Position numbers and translations under genes: made by a program
Part shown: piece after piece, positions 32,607 to 41,720 of the stretch
Layout of the letters: each line of letters begins with the position of its first letter
Numbering within the stretch: position 1 is the stretch's first letter
From: Azospirillum oryzae
Lineage (GTDB): Bacteria > Pseudomonadota > Alphaproteobacteria > Azospirillales > Azospirillaceae
DNA: 64,000 nt
Direction: 5' to 3'
NCBI RefSeq assembly: GCF_008364795.1
Contig: NZ_VTTM01000017.1
Location: forward strand, 1-64,000
The notes under the pieces: model-generated
The model's input: only the letters and a program-made list of their open reading frames with translations
Told to the model about the DNA's origin: nothing
Databases searched by the model: none

Positions 32607-33116
32607 TTAGAACTTTGCGGTGTCTGCCTCCAAGGCAGCCTGCCGCTGTCGAGCCCCCTCCTCAACCTGGCGGTAGGCGGCTCCAAGTACTGCCATTTTC
32701 GCGACCATACTGCTTCGCGATCGCAAAGGGCCAAACTTCTCTTCCAGATCACTGATGAGCACCCTTTCCCAATCCTGCGCATCGGGGAAAGACGTCATCG
32801 GGTATTGGGCCGTGTCGCCTCGCGGCACGTTCTCGTCCATCCGCCGGCGGCTCCCTTTTCCTCCGAAGAACCTTACTTTCGCCCACCGGATTGAGATCGC
32901 CACATTCCGTCGCTCAACCCGCGCCAGATAGCGGTTGTGTTCGGATGACGGCCTTTCCTGGCGGACACGCTCACATTCTCCGTAGAAGCCCGATGAGAGT
33001 CCCCGGGCCTCAGTTTCGAGCACATCGCCCTCGGACAACAAAAGAGCTCTCAACAGGTCCGTAAAACTCGCTCCGGTCCGCTCCCGCAGAGCTTTGATCT
33101 CATCTTCAAGGGTCAT
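32607..33116 (-). CDS. mobI: MobI-like conjugative transfer protein, 169 residues
   Basis: Start at 33116 (MTLEDEIKALRERTGASFTD) with GAGG upstream. The central part NRYLARVERRNVAISIRWAK followed by FFGGKGSRRRMDENVPRGDT and YPMTSF resembles MobI of SXT and IncC elements. There MobI is an auxiliary transfer factor encoded next to oriT. A repeat-rich non-coding region sits directly upstream and a ParM gene is divergent beyond it, as near the SXT oriT. The family call is from remembered motifs and should be checked by profile search. Confidence 0.65.
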   Translation of the reverse strand: MTLEDEIKALRERTGASFTDLLRALLLSEGDVLETEARGLSSGFYGECERVRQERPSSEHNRYLARVERRNVAISIRWAKVRFFGGKGSRRRMDENVPRGDTAQYPMTSFPDAQDWERVLISDLEEKFGPLRSRSSMVAKMAVLGAAYRQVEEGARQRQAALEADTAKF

Positions 33117-33128
33117 TTTTCCTCGGGG

Positions 33129-33457
33129 GGGTCTGCGCAAATACCTAACCATCGGCGCAGACCCACCCCCCTGCGCAGATGGGAGCAGGGCCACATCAAA
33201 GCAACGGGGGAAACGAGGTCTGCGCAGATCATGATCTGCGCAGACCGGGGGGGCTGCGCAGATAAAGCCACGCTATCACTACCCCCGAGCACATTCAAGG
33301 GCGGTCTGCGCAGATCATGATTTGCGCAGACCGGGGGGGCTGCGCAGATGAAAACCACCAATGTATCTGAAGTATGGTTGTTCTTCCGGTCATCTGCACA
33401 AGAACGACCATGGTCTGCGCAGATTATGATCTGCGCAGACCGGGGGGCTGCGCAGAT
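33129..33457. repeat. Candidate oriT: repeated 30-bp palindrome plus CTGCGCAGAT
   Basis: Three copies of a 30-bp palindrome (GGTCTGCGCAGATCA plus its reverse complement) lie at 33217-33246, 33303-33332 and 33412-33441. The first is perfect and the others differ at one base each. Each is followed by six or seven G and then CTGCGCAGAT. A degenerate fourth copy is at 33129-33180. The region is between mobI and parM, which is where SXT-type oriT lies. A replication or partition site is the alternative. Confidence 0.7.
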
Positions 33458-33589
33458 GGGAACCCCATGGTGTACGGCACGTTATGAAGCGCTGGCTCAG
33501 CTAGTGCCTCTTTTGGCTCCGGCTAAATACCCAAATGGGGCTGCCTGCAGCCCGACCTGATGCCCATGGATATGCTCCGCCGCCGCCGG

Positions 33590-33748
33590 TACCGCCAGAG
33601 CACCGCCAGAGCACCGCCAGAGCACCGCCAGAAGCACTTTGTCCCCAGCACCCGAGAAAGACGTCGATTTCCGACGTCTTTCGGCGGCGCGCCGTGCGCT
33701 TCGAAGTTGGTAGCATGGCTCATAGGTTCCTGCAGTGAACCGCCAGAG
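33590..33748 (+). repeat. parC-like 11-bp direct repeats around the parM promoter
   Basis: Four head-to-tail copies of CACCGCCAGAG-like repeats lie at 33590-33600, 33601-33611, 33612-33622 and 33623-33633. A fifth, AACCGCCAGAG, is at 33738-33748. They flank the parM promoter, as the 11-bp ParR-binding iterons of plasmid R1 parC do. Confidence 0.7.
33656..33716 (+). promoter_or_regulatory. Box promoter 5: parMR
   Basis: The box at 33656-33682 lies 28 bp before TAGCAT (33711-33716); the parM start is at 33771. Confidence 0.75.
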
Positions 33749-33770
33749 CAACTTCCGGGAATGTGCCGCC

Positions 33771-34766
33771 ATGTTCGCCATCGGGCTCGACATTGGGTAT
33801 TCGAACCTCAAGCTAGCCTTCGGAAAGGTGTCGGACGACGGGCTGGCCAAGCCTGCCGTCACACGGGTGTTGCCCGCCGGCGCTGGCCGCCTGTCAGACC
33901 TCCCATTGCGGATGGGTAAGGCAGACGGAGACACAGACGCTCTTGTCGTGAACGTCAACGGTGAGAAGTGGGCTGCAGGTGTGGATCAGGCTCGGCTTGA
34001 AACCTCAGTTCGCGAGTTGCACGCCGACTACCCCGCCTCCGATGCCTACCGCGCACTGTTCCACGCTGCCCTCCTCATGGGCGAGCACGACACGGTGGAC
34101 CAGCTCATCACCGGCCTGCCGGTCTCCCAGTTTCTTGATAAGGATCTCCGGGCACGTCTTTCAGACCGGCTGACCGGTCAGCATCAGGTCACCGCCGGCC
34201 GGGCGATCACAGTGAAGAACACGCTGGTCGTTCCCCAGCCCTTCGGCGCTTACCTGGACCTGCTGAACACGGTCGAGGACGCCGCGGAGCTTGAAGAGTC
34301 ACGGATCATGGTGATCGATCCCGGCTTCTTCTCGGTGGATTGGATCGCCATCGAGGAGGGTGAGATCCGCAAAGCCAGCAGCGGCACGTCCAAGCGGGCG
34401 ATGTCGGTCCTGATTGAGACAGTAAACAGCCTCATCCAGGAGGACCATGGAGGCAGCGCCGGCATAGAGCGGCTGGAACAGGCAGTACGTCAGGGCAAGA
34501 CCTCGGTCCCGGTGTTCGGCACTCCGGTCGAGCTGGCGCCGTACATGGATAAGGCGGCGCAGCGCGTTGCTGTCGAAGCCCTGAAGGAAATGAAGCAGCA
34601 ACTCCGCGCCAACGACCGCGCTGTAGACATCGTGCTGATCGTCGGCGGGGGTGCCAAGGCTTACGAGGCGGCGGCCCGCGACCTTTTCCCCAAGAGCCGC
34701 CCCGTGTTGCCTCAAGAGCCGGTCCTGGCGAACGCACGAGGCTTCTGGAGCGCAGCTGTCCAATGA
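33771..34766 (+). CDS. parM: ParM/StbA-type plasmid-segregation actin
   Basis: A 331-residue actin-fold ATPase. Phosphate-1 is LDIGYSNLKLAFGK, phosphate-2 is VIDPGFFSVDWIAIEEG and the adenosine motif is VLIVGGGAKAYEAAARDLFP. ParM filaments push plasmid copies apart through ParR bound to parC. Start at 33771 (MFAIGLDIGYSNLKLAF), preceded by GGGA. The stop overlaps the next ATG (ATGA). The promoter is box type and is flanked by the 11-bp repeats. Confidence 0.9.
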   Translation: MFAIGLDIGYSNLKLAFGKVSDDGLAKPAVTRVLPAGAGRLSDLPLRMGKADGDTDALVVNVNGEKWAAGVDQARLETSVRELHADYPASDAYRALFHAALLMGEHDTVDQLITGLPVSQFLDKDLRARLSDRLTGQHQVTAGRAITVKNTLVVPQPFGAYLDLLNTVEDAAELEESRIMVIDPGFFSVDWIAIEEGEIRKASSGTSKRAMSVLIETVNSLIQEDHGGSAGIERLEQAVRQGKTSVPVFGTPVELAPYMDKAAQRVAVEALKEMKQQLRANDRAVDIVLIVGGGAKAYEAAARDLFPKSRPVLPQEPVLANARGFWSAAVQ

Positions 34767-35020
34767 GAATCGTCCTGGTCATAACACGCGCTTGCGCCGA
34801 GCTGAGTGAGGAGCTCGAGCGTCTACCGTCCAGAGACCGCGCTGAGTTTGTCCGTAGCCTGGCAATGCAGGGCCTCTACCGCCGACGCGAGATCAATGCG
34901 GGCCTTGTGGCTGCTGCTGCTCCTTCTTCCCCAATGCCGATCGCCGTATCGACAGCGACACCGGACCCAAAGCTGGGGCGCTTGAAGCGCAAGGCTCTGA
35001 AGAGCTTGGAACTCGACTGA
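34763..35020 (+). CDS. parR: ParR-like ribbon-helix-helix adaptor, 85 residues
   Basis: Starts inside the parM stop (ATGA). MRIVLVITRACAELSEELER then LPSRDRAEFVRSLAMQGL has the strand-helix-helix pattern of a ribbon-helix-helix DNA-binding protein, and a Pro/Ala linker leads to a basic tail. By position and shape it should bind the 11-bp repeats and link them to ParM. Similarity to named ParR or StbB is structural rather than sequence-clear. Confidence 0.7.
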   Translation: MRIVLVITRACAELSEELERLPSRDRAEFVRSLAMQGLYRRREINAGLVAAAAPSSPMPIAVSTATPDPKLGRLKRKALKSLELD

Positions 35021-35342
35021 TGAGAGAAAGCACGGCCAACGCCAAGGGCCTTTCATAACGATGCAATACTGCATCCGCGCCTAGGAGACTGCTTCGTCCA
35101 GCTTCCAAGGGAGACAGCCAGCAGGGTGCACTGAGGGGAACTTGATTGTCAATCGGCTTCCAATTTCCAGCCGGCATCGGCTTGCAATTTCCAGCCACGC
35201 TTGCGGTTGCAGAACCTGTTGTCCAGGGAGTCCACGGGAGGGTCCCGCGCGCGCCGCGGAGTGCCCTCATGGCTGACGCAGCGGCGCGCGTGGGAGGGGC
35301 CTGTGGGCCCCCCTGGGCAACGGACGGGGGGAAGACTTTGGA

Positions 35343-36074
35343 TCAGGAGCGGTTCTTGAACCGCCAGCTCTCGTTGCCGGTTTCCAGGATGTCGCAGTGA
35401 TGCGTCAGCCGGTCGAGCAAAGCGGTGGTCATCTTGGCGTCGCCAGCAAACACCGTCGGCCATTCAGCGAAGCTCAAGTTGGTGGTGATCAACACCGAGG
35501 TCCGCGAGTACAACTGGCTGAGCGCGTGGAACAGCAGTTGGCCGCCACTCTGTGAGAACGGCAGGTAGCCGAGTTCGTCCAGCACCACGAGATCAACGCG
35601 GGTCAACTGGTCAGCGAGCTTGCCCGCCTGCCCGGTCCGGGCTTCGGCCTCCAACCGGTTCACCAGGTCGATGACGTTGAAGAACCGGGCACGGGCGCCG
35701 CGGCGCACGCAGTTGGCCGTGATGGCGATGCACATGTGCGTCTTGCCGGTCCCGGTTCCCCCGATGAACACGGCGTTGCGCTGGGTTTCCAGAAAGCCGC
35801 CATCGTGCAGCTCGCGCACCAGCCCCTCGTTGAGGGGACTGGCGGTGAAGTCGAACTCGGCCAGCGTCTTGGCCAGGGGCAGCTTGGCGGCACCGAGCTG
35901 GTAACGGATCGAGCGCGCCTGCTTCTCCGCCCGCTCCGCCGCCAGCAGATCGCCCAGGATCTGCTGGACGGTGCGCTGCCGCTTCAGCCCGTCGCTCATC
36001 ACCTCATCGTAGGCGGCACGCATGCCGGCCAAGCTGAGCTCGGCCATCAGCGCCATCAGCTCATGCCGTTCCAT
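35343..36074 (-). CDS. istB: IS21 helper ATPase IstB (second element)
   Basis: A 243-residue AAA+ protein; Walker A is FIGGTGTGKTHMCIAI and Walker B is LVVLDELGYLPFS. It overlaps the istA 3' end by 14 bp. Intact, but its partner IstA is disrupted. Confidence 0.9.
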   Translation of the reverse strand: MERHELMALMAELSLAGMRAAYDEVMSDGLKRQRTVQQILGDLLAAERAEKQARSIRYQLGAAKLPLAKTLAEFDFTASPLNEGLVRELHDGGFLETQRNAVFIGGTGTGKTHMCIAITANCVRRGARARFFNVIDLVNRLEAEARTGQAGKLADQLTRVDLVVLDELGYLPFSQSGGQLLFHALSQLYSRTSVLITTNLSFAEWPTVFAGDAKMTTALLDRLTHHCDILETGNESWRFKNRS

Positions 36075-37059
36075 GGCATCCCTCCCGCACCGCGCGCAGG
36101 CGGTCGTAGCGCCCGCAGTCGGCGGCCGGCTCGATGGACAGCGTCAACGCCGTCGGCACCGCCATGGCCGGTGCCGGTGTGACGTCGTGGCGCCGGGCGA
36201 GGATGTTCAGGATCACGTCCCGGCTGTGCGTACCGCTCGCCAGTGCCTCGCGGCAGGCGACCTCCACCGCCTCCAGGCCATCGGTGAGGATGGCGGCGAG
36301 CACGCCAACGAACTGCCGGTCAGCGTCGTCGCCGCGGCCCAGGCGGGTCCGCACCGTCGCCAGGGCTGGCGGCAAATCCCAGTCCCGGAACGGCGCCCCG
36401 TTGCGCAGCGCCCCCGGCTTGCGGACGAGAACCGGCAGGTAGTGTAGCGGATTGTACCGCGTGTGGCCGTGCCCGAAAGCCCGTGGGTGCTCGGCGACGA
36501 TCGCGCCGTTGAACCACACCACGATCCGTGTCGCGTAGGCGCGGACCTGCACCGGCTTGCCGGCGGCGATCGCGGCCACGCTGTAGCGGTTGCGGTCAAA
36601 GTGGATCAGGCAGGTTTTCGAGACGCTGAGCGTGGCCTCGTGGAAGCCGTCGAAAGGATCGCTCACGGTGATCAGCGCCGGCTGCTCCGCCTGGAACACC
36701 TCCCACACCGTCCGGCTCTTATCCTCTGGATGCGACGTCTGTTGGGCCCAGACGATCACCTCGTCGTGCAGGCGTTCGTTCACCTCTTCCAGCGTCTTGG
36801 CCCGCAGCCGCGGCGTGAACAGCCGCTGGCGCAAGGTGCCGACCTGGTTCTCGACCTGGCCCTTTTCCCAGCCCGAAGCCGGGGTGCAGGCCACCGGCTC
36901 GACCAGGTAATGCGAGCACATCTGGGCGAAGCGGCGGTTGAAGCGGCGCTCTTTGCCGACAAATACGGCGTCCACCGCCGTCTTCATGTTGTCGTAGATG
37001 CCGCGCTCGCACAGGCCGCCGTAGAAGGCCGCGGCACGGGCGTGGGCGTCGAATACCAT
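36061..37059 (-). pseudogene. istA: IstA 3' part (second IS21)
   Basis: 332 codons from MVFDAHARAAAFYGGLCERG carry the rest of the DDE core (ASGWEKGQVENQVGTLRQRL) and the C-terminal domain. It joins in frame to the 5' part at 38350 (TQE-MVFDAH) when the IS110 is removed, so the gene is broken by insertion rather than decay. Confidence 0.85.
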
Positions 37060-37060
37060 C

Positions 37061-38349
37061 TTGTATGTCCGGGCACGCCATATTCATACCTGGATGGCTG
37101 GTGAGCGTCCGCCGTCCAGGTTGGTCGACCGCGAAACCATCGAGGCTCGAAAGCCGACCAGGAGCGTGAAGGTGGCCAACCTCCTTTCAAGTCCGAACGG
37201 TTGCTTGAGCCTGAGCTCGCATCACAAGGAAGGATCTTGAGGATGTTGGAATCAACACGAGCGGTGGGGATCGATTGCGGCAAGGACTTTCTGGATGTGG
37301 CGGTTTTCCCTGGTGCCGACAGGCTCCGCGTTACCAACACGCCCGAGGGGCATCGGAACCTGGTCGCATGGGTCGCAGAACGGTCGATCAGCGTCGTTGG
37401 CCTAGAGGCCAGCGGCGGCTATGAGCGGCCGAGCCGCGACGCTCTGCGCGCGGCCGGGGTGTCGGTTCGGGTCTTCGATCCGGCACGGGTACGCTTTTTT
37501 GCCAAAGCCAGGGGGCAACGAGCGAAGAACGACCGCCTCGACGCTAGCGTGATCGCTGAATTCACCGCCACGCAAACGACGGTACCGTCTCTTCCCACTG
37601 ATCCGGTTCGCGAGGAATTGGCGGGTCTGATCAAGGCACGGCATCTGCTCGTCGACAAACGGGCCGATCTGAACAAGAGCATCAGCCAGGCCCCGGTCGC
37701 CGCTCAAGAAGCATTGACGCGGGCCGTCGAGCATCTGGCGCGGGAGATCGCCGGGTTGGATGCCGCCATCGCTCGAGCGACGGGGGCCCAGCCGACCCTG
37801 GCCAGGACGGCGCGCGATCTCCAAACTGCGCCGGGCATCGGTCCGGTGACAGCGGTGACGCTGGCTGTCCTGCTGCCCGAACTGGGGCGGACGTCTGGAC
37901 AGAAGATCGCGGCGCTCGCTGGCGTCGCTCCCTTCGATCACGATAGTGGAAAGAGAGGGGGGCAACGCCATATCTCTGGAGGACGTGCCGGTGTCCGCCA
38001 CGCCCTTTATATGGCGGCTCTTTCCGCCGCCACCCGCACCGGAGGTGTCCTCGCGGACTTTTACACCGGCTTGATCCGGCGCGGGAAACCGCCCAAAGTT
38101 GCCTTGACCGCCTGCATGCGCAAACTGATCGTCCGCCTCAATGCCATGCTCGCCAAAGGCGCTACCTGGGAGGCCAAGCCGGCTTGAGTTGCCGACGGTC
38201 GGCGCTCGTCGCCGACCGCATGCCAAACAAATCGAACCGGGGGCGCGCACGGGTCAAGGCCAGAGCCGCCCGTAGGGCGGGGGCGCGTCCGCGCCCGCCT
38301 TGACGCGGAGCACCACCGGTTCCCTCTGATTTTTCTTCAACACGGTTGC
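37061..38349 (+). mobile_element. IS110-family element inserted in istA
   Basis: The limits are inferred from where the istA frame stops and resumes; they may be off by a base or two. It has a 182-bp left non-coding end and a 162-bp right non-coding end around one transposase. In IS110 elements the non-coding ends encode the bridge RNA that guides insertion. Confidence 0.8.
37243..38187 (+). CDS. IS110-family transposase (DEDD recombinase)
   Basis: A 314-residue protein starting MLESTRAVGIDCGKDFLDVA with the first acidic residue in GIDCGKD, VVGLEASGGYERP as the Glu motif, and AKNDRLDASVIAEF as the DxxD pair. The C-terminal region has TAPGIGPVTAVTLAVLLPEL (helix-hairpin-helix-like) and LAGVAPFDHDSGKRGGQRHI with the catalytic Ser region. 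Confidence 0.9.
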   Translation: MLESTRAVGIDCGKDFLDVAVFPGADRLRVTNTPEGHRNLVAWVAERSISVVGLEASGGYERPSRDALRAAGVSVRVFDPARVRFFAKARGQRAKNDRLDASVIAEFTATQTTVPSLPTDPVREELAGLIKARHLLVDKRADLNKSISQAPVAAQEALTRAVEHLAREIAGLDAAIARATGAQPTLARTARDLQTAPGIGPVTAVTLAVLLPELGRTSGQKIAALAGVAPFDHDSGKRGGQRHISGGRAGVRHALYMAALSAATRTGGVLADFYTGLIRRGKPPKVALTACMRKLIVRLNAMLAKGATWEAKPA

Positions 38350-38870
38350 TCCTGGGTCTGGCGCGGGTAGACCGCCACGAACGGCATGCGGCTGTGGCAT
38401 AGGCGGGCATGGGCCACCTGCACCTTGGTCGTCACGCCGTCCAGGATGATCCACTCTTCCGCCCAGTCGAACTGGTACGCCTCGGCCGGGGCAAAGGTGA
38501 GCGGAACGTAGGCGTTCACCGGCCCACTCGGCGGCTGGCGCTGCTTGAAGCGCTTGATGTAGCGCCGCACCGTGTCGTAGCCGCCCTGGAACCCGGCATC
38601 CTTCAGCCGTCCGAAGAGCCCCAGGTAGTCGAGCCGGTCGCGGGCTGGCCGCCGCTCGTTCTCCGTGATCAGCCGTTCCAGTTCCTCCTGGAACCCGGCC
38701 AGCTTCGGAAGCGGCTGGTGCTGGCGCTCGTAGCGCGGCGCCGTCTCGCCCGAGCGCAGGTATTTCGTCACCGTCTCCCGCGACACCTTCAGCGACCGGG
38801 CAATGGCCCGGATGCTTTTCCCCTTCGCGTGCTCGCGTCGTATCCGTGCGATCGTCTCCACCGTCAACAT
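38350..38870 (-). pseudogene. istA: IstA 5' part (second IS21)
   Basis: Starts MLTVETIARIRREHAKGKSI with the HTH SIRAIARSLKVSRETVTKYL. The catalytic core begins at AYQFDWAEEWIILDG (first Asp) and the frame is cut after YPRQTQE by the IS110. Confidence 0.85.
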
Positions 38871-38975
38871 CCCTGTCCGCCACCCTGTCGTCCAAACCCA
38901 GGGTGGTAGTCTGCCAGATCAGGGGTGGCTGGTTATTGGACGCCGATCACCCCTGAAACTGGCCCAGTGTTGCAG

Positions 38976-39226
38976 GCCGATGCACAACTTGATTTCTCCT
39001 CAGGCGCCCTGCTGGCTTAGAGGCGGCTTTCAGGACTCACGTTTGATGGTCTCCCTCCGGAAACCCGCTGATCTGCTGTCGGTTTCTCGTAACTTGGGAG
39101 CAGAGAGGCGTGCATAGGACCGACCACGGCAGAACTGATGCCTCTGCCTCGGTCGGTTGAGGGTGATCGGTGCAGGTGGGATCGCTTGAGCCTTGAACCA
39201 CCAGAAGAACGAACGATTGGTGGACC
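38976..39226. other. Spacer without a gene
   Basis: About 250 bp between the IS21 end and the oxidoreductase. I see no coding frame, box, or hairpin family member. Confidence 0.4.
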
Positions 39227-40270
39227 TCAGATACTCTTTGCAGCACTTGACGGACACCCGTGCTCAAGCACGACTTTCCCAAAATGGGCACCGCTTTCCA
39301 GGTAGCGCATCGCTTCGGCCACGTCTGTCCATGGAAAAGCACGGTCGACAACGGGCTTCAGGTTGTTCGCCTCGATGGCACGGACCATGGCCTCGAAGGA
39401 GGCGCGCGATCCGACGGGGATGCCGCGGACCCGAACCTGACGGCGGAAGATGTCCAGCGGGTTGATCGCCCCTTCGGTGCCGCCGAGATAGCCGATGACG
39501 TTGATCTGGCCGCCACGGCACACAGCCTTCAGCGATTGGGTGAAACTTCCCGGGCCGCCGACCTCAATGACGTGATCGACACCTCGTCCCTCGGTCAACT
39601 CTAGGACCGTGTCGCTCCAGTTGGGATTGGTTTTGTAGTTTACCCCAGAAAACGCACCGAGCGTCTTGGCACGATCGATCTTGGCGTCGCTACTGGAAGT
39701 GACAATGACGCGGGCGCCGCTGACGGCTGCGAACTGCAAGGCAAACAGAGATACGCCCCCGGTGCCTTGAACCAGCACGGTCTCGCCAGCTTTTATACCG
39801 CCCTCCGAGATCAGCGCGTGCCAGGCCGTGACACCCGCACAGGGCAAGGTCGCCGCCTCCACATCGCTGAGGTTGCGTGGCGCAAGGACGGCCGCCTGCT
39901 CGTCGAGCAGGGCGTATTCCGACAGCAGCCCATCACGCGGGCCGCCCCGCTGATAGGAAGGCTCGGCCATCTCGAACGGTCCGGCGACCCATCGCTGCCA
40001 GAACGTGCTGCACACCCGGTCGCCGACCTTGAAACGTGTGACCTCATCCCCGGTGGCAACGACCTCGCCGACACCGTCGGACAGGGGAACGAGCGGCAGC
40101 GCAAAGCGTGTGTGATAGCTGCCGCGAACGATCTCCACGTCACGGTAATTCAGCGACGTTGCACGCACACGGATCAGCAGTTCCTGCCGACGCAGTTGGG
40201 GGAGCGGGCGTTCGACCAGTATCAGATTATCGAAACCTGGCTTGTCATTAAGGACGATCGCTTTCGGCAT
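39227..40270 (-). CDS. Zinc-independent NAD(P)-dependent quinone oxidoreductase/alcohol dehydrogenase
   Basis: A 347-residue MDR-superfamily enzyme. The catalytic GroES-like domain contains VRATSLNYRDVEIVRG, VPLSDGVGEVVATG and FKVGDRV; the Rossmann part has VLVQGTGGVSLFALQFA, the nucleotide-binding glycine motif. It lacks the four structural-zinc cysteines. The substrate is unknown. It is divergent from a LysR regulator, the usual layout for an inducible detoxification pair. This is cargo, unrelated to transfer. Confidence 0.85.
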   Translation of the reverse strand: MPKAIVLNDKPGFDNLILVERPLPQLRRQELLIRVRATSLNYRDVEIVRGSYHTRFALPLVPLSDGVGEVVATGDEVTRFKVGDRVCSTFWQRWVAGPFEMAEPSYQRGGPRDGLLSEYALLDEQAAVLAPRNLSDVEAATLPCAGVTAWHALISEGGIKAGETVLVQGTGGVSLFALQFAAVSGARVIVTSSSDAKIDRAKTLGAFSGVNYKTNPNWSDTVLELTEGRGVDHVIEVGGPGSFTQSLKAVCRGGQINVIGYLGGTEGAINPLDIFRRQVRVRGIPVGSRASFEAMVRAIEANNLKPVVDRAFPWTDVAEAMRYLESGAHFGKVVLEHGCPSSAAKSI

Positions 40271-40331
40271 CTTGCGCTCCTATCGAGGACGATGCGGAAA
40301 CGATGACCTTGTCTAACCTCACGCTCAAATT

Positions 40332-40353
40332 CATAATATGCAAAAAGATTATG
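40332..40353. promoter_or_regulatory. Likely LysR operator
   Basis: CATAAT (40332-40337) and ATTATG (40348-40353) form an inverted repeat with a 10-bp spacer, a T-N11-A type site, in the gap between the divergent oxidoreductase and lysR genes. Confidence 0.6.
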
Positions 40354-40365
40354 CTGGAAACGATC

Positions 40366-41244
40366 ATGCTGAACGAAATGCGGACGTTTATCCTCTTCGC
40401 AGAGGAGGGTTCTGTGCAGAAGGTCGCTCGCCGTCTCCCGCTGACGCAACCTGCCGTTAGCCGCCAAATCCAGCGGCTGGAAGAGGCGGTCGGCACGTCG
40501 CTGCTGGACCGTCGACAGAAGCCGCCGGTGCTGACACCGACAGGACGGGAGGTGCTGACACGCTGCCGCGAGATCCTCGCCTCCTATGCCTCTATGAAGG
40601 AGCTTGCCGTCGCGCCGGAACCCGCAGGTGTGCTGAGGCTCGGCTTGGCCAATGGGCTAGCTCACGACAGCCTGGCGGAGGCCATCTGTGAAGCAATCGC
40701 CGCCTTCCCAAAGGTTACGCTGCGCCTAAAATCGGGCTGGAGCGCTAGTTTGGCGGAAGAGCATCGCCTTGGTGTACTCGACGCCGCCATCGTGCTGAGC
40801 GACGGACCGCCGGTCTATGCCGCGGAAGTTTTGGGTACGGAGCGGTTAGCAGTCATCAGCGGCACGGCAATCCGACATACATCCGCCGCCATCATGACCG
40901 CCCCCTGGGTTCTGAGCCCCGAGCCGTGCGATGCGCGCCGCTTGTTGACCCAAGTCCTCTCGCGTGATGGCCGCATCCCGGTTGTCGCAGCAGAAATCGA
41001 GAACGGCGGGCTGCAACTTGCCCTCGTGCGCAAAGGGCTCGGCCTTGGCCTGATGCCCGAACGGCTGCTTCGCCAGGCGAAGCCTACGGGCATCGTGCCG
41101 ATTGCCACACCCGGGATCTCCTTGTGCTTGGACGTGGCGCTGCTCCGATCTCCGCATCTCGGCGCCCTTGCCACGGTGGTGGACGCCCTGGCGCGCGTTA
41201 CACGACAGGCGCTGGACCACAGATCAGATATCCAGGCGGCTTGA
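40366..41244 (+). CDS. LysR-family transcriptional regulator
   Basis: A 292-residue regulator. The winged HTH MLNEMRTFILFAEEGSVQKV then ARRLPLTQPAVSRQIQRLEE is the LysR signature. The effector-binding region follows, including GVLRLGLANGLAHDSLAEAI. The start at 40366 is preferred over 40351 because GGAAA lies upstream and it spares the operator. It probably senses a small molecule to control the divergent oxidoreductase. Confidence 0.85.
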   Translation: MLNEMRTFILFAEEGSVQKVARRLPLTQPAVSRQIQRLEEAVGTSLLDRRQKPPVLTPTGREVLTRCREILASYASMKELAVAPEPAGVLRLGLANGLAHDSLAEAICEAIAAFPKVTLRLKSGWSASLAEEHRLGVLDAAIVLSDGPPVYAAEVLGTERLAVISGTAIRHTSAAIMTAPWVLSPEPCDARRLLTQVLSRDGRIPVVAAEIENGGLQLALVRKGLGLGLMPERLLRQAKPTGIVPIATPGISLCLDVALLRSPHLGALATVVDALARVTRQALDHRSDIQAA

Positions 41245-41720
41245 CCGCCGCGCGGTCCCGCTATCTGGTGCGCAAAGCATTGCGAGCCAAAGGTGGCCTT
41301 CAAGAGGGCGACTGAACCCGTGCCGCGTCTTGCAAAAGCCGGCTCCCTTTCGCTCCCCGGACGCGGCAATATTCCCGGTCCGGGTCGTGCCGCTGTCATC
41401 TGAAGGCCCTCACCTTGGGTGGCGGGCCGACCCGACAACAGGGCCCAGGGGTGTCATCAGTCGTGGTTTTTAGAACTCTCTGTCTATAGTCCGCTTACCG
41501 CAGAGTGGGCAGAACCGAGAGGATGCCAGCAGGGCGGTGAGACCGTCAGATTGATGGCATGGCCATCGACACATCGCACGCGGCCTCAGCGCCTTCCGAA
41601 CGCCGCCCTCTGTCTACGGCCAGTTGGCACGAGCTGGAGACGTCGACCATTGTAGGTCATTGCAGCGCCCGCCCGGGCTCCCAGGATGCTCCCACTTGCC
41701 AGCGTGTTCCACTTGGAGCA
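41245..41720. other. 476-bp stretch with no supported gene
   Basis: Between convergent lysR and flhC-like genes. Short plus-strand frames exist but have no ribosome site or recognisable sequence. No box or leader hairpin is found. Confidence 0.4.

Larger units (their letters stand above)
35140..38975 (-). mobile_element. Second IS21-family element, broken by an IS110 (ends approximate)
   Basis: The left part has repeats AATCGGCTTCCAATTTCCAG (35152-35171) and a second copy at about 35180-35195. The right part, reverse-complemented, has ATCGGCGTCCAATAACCAG (about 38927-38945). These match as terminal repeats, but exact ends and target duplication could not be fixed. It carries istB and an istA split by the IS110 at 37061-38349. 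Confidence 0.75.

Noticed and set aside
33129..33457. CRISPR array
   Set aside because: The palindromes are few, unevenly spaced, and no cas genes are present; the Cas4-like gene lacks the Cas4 cysteines.
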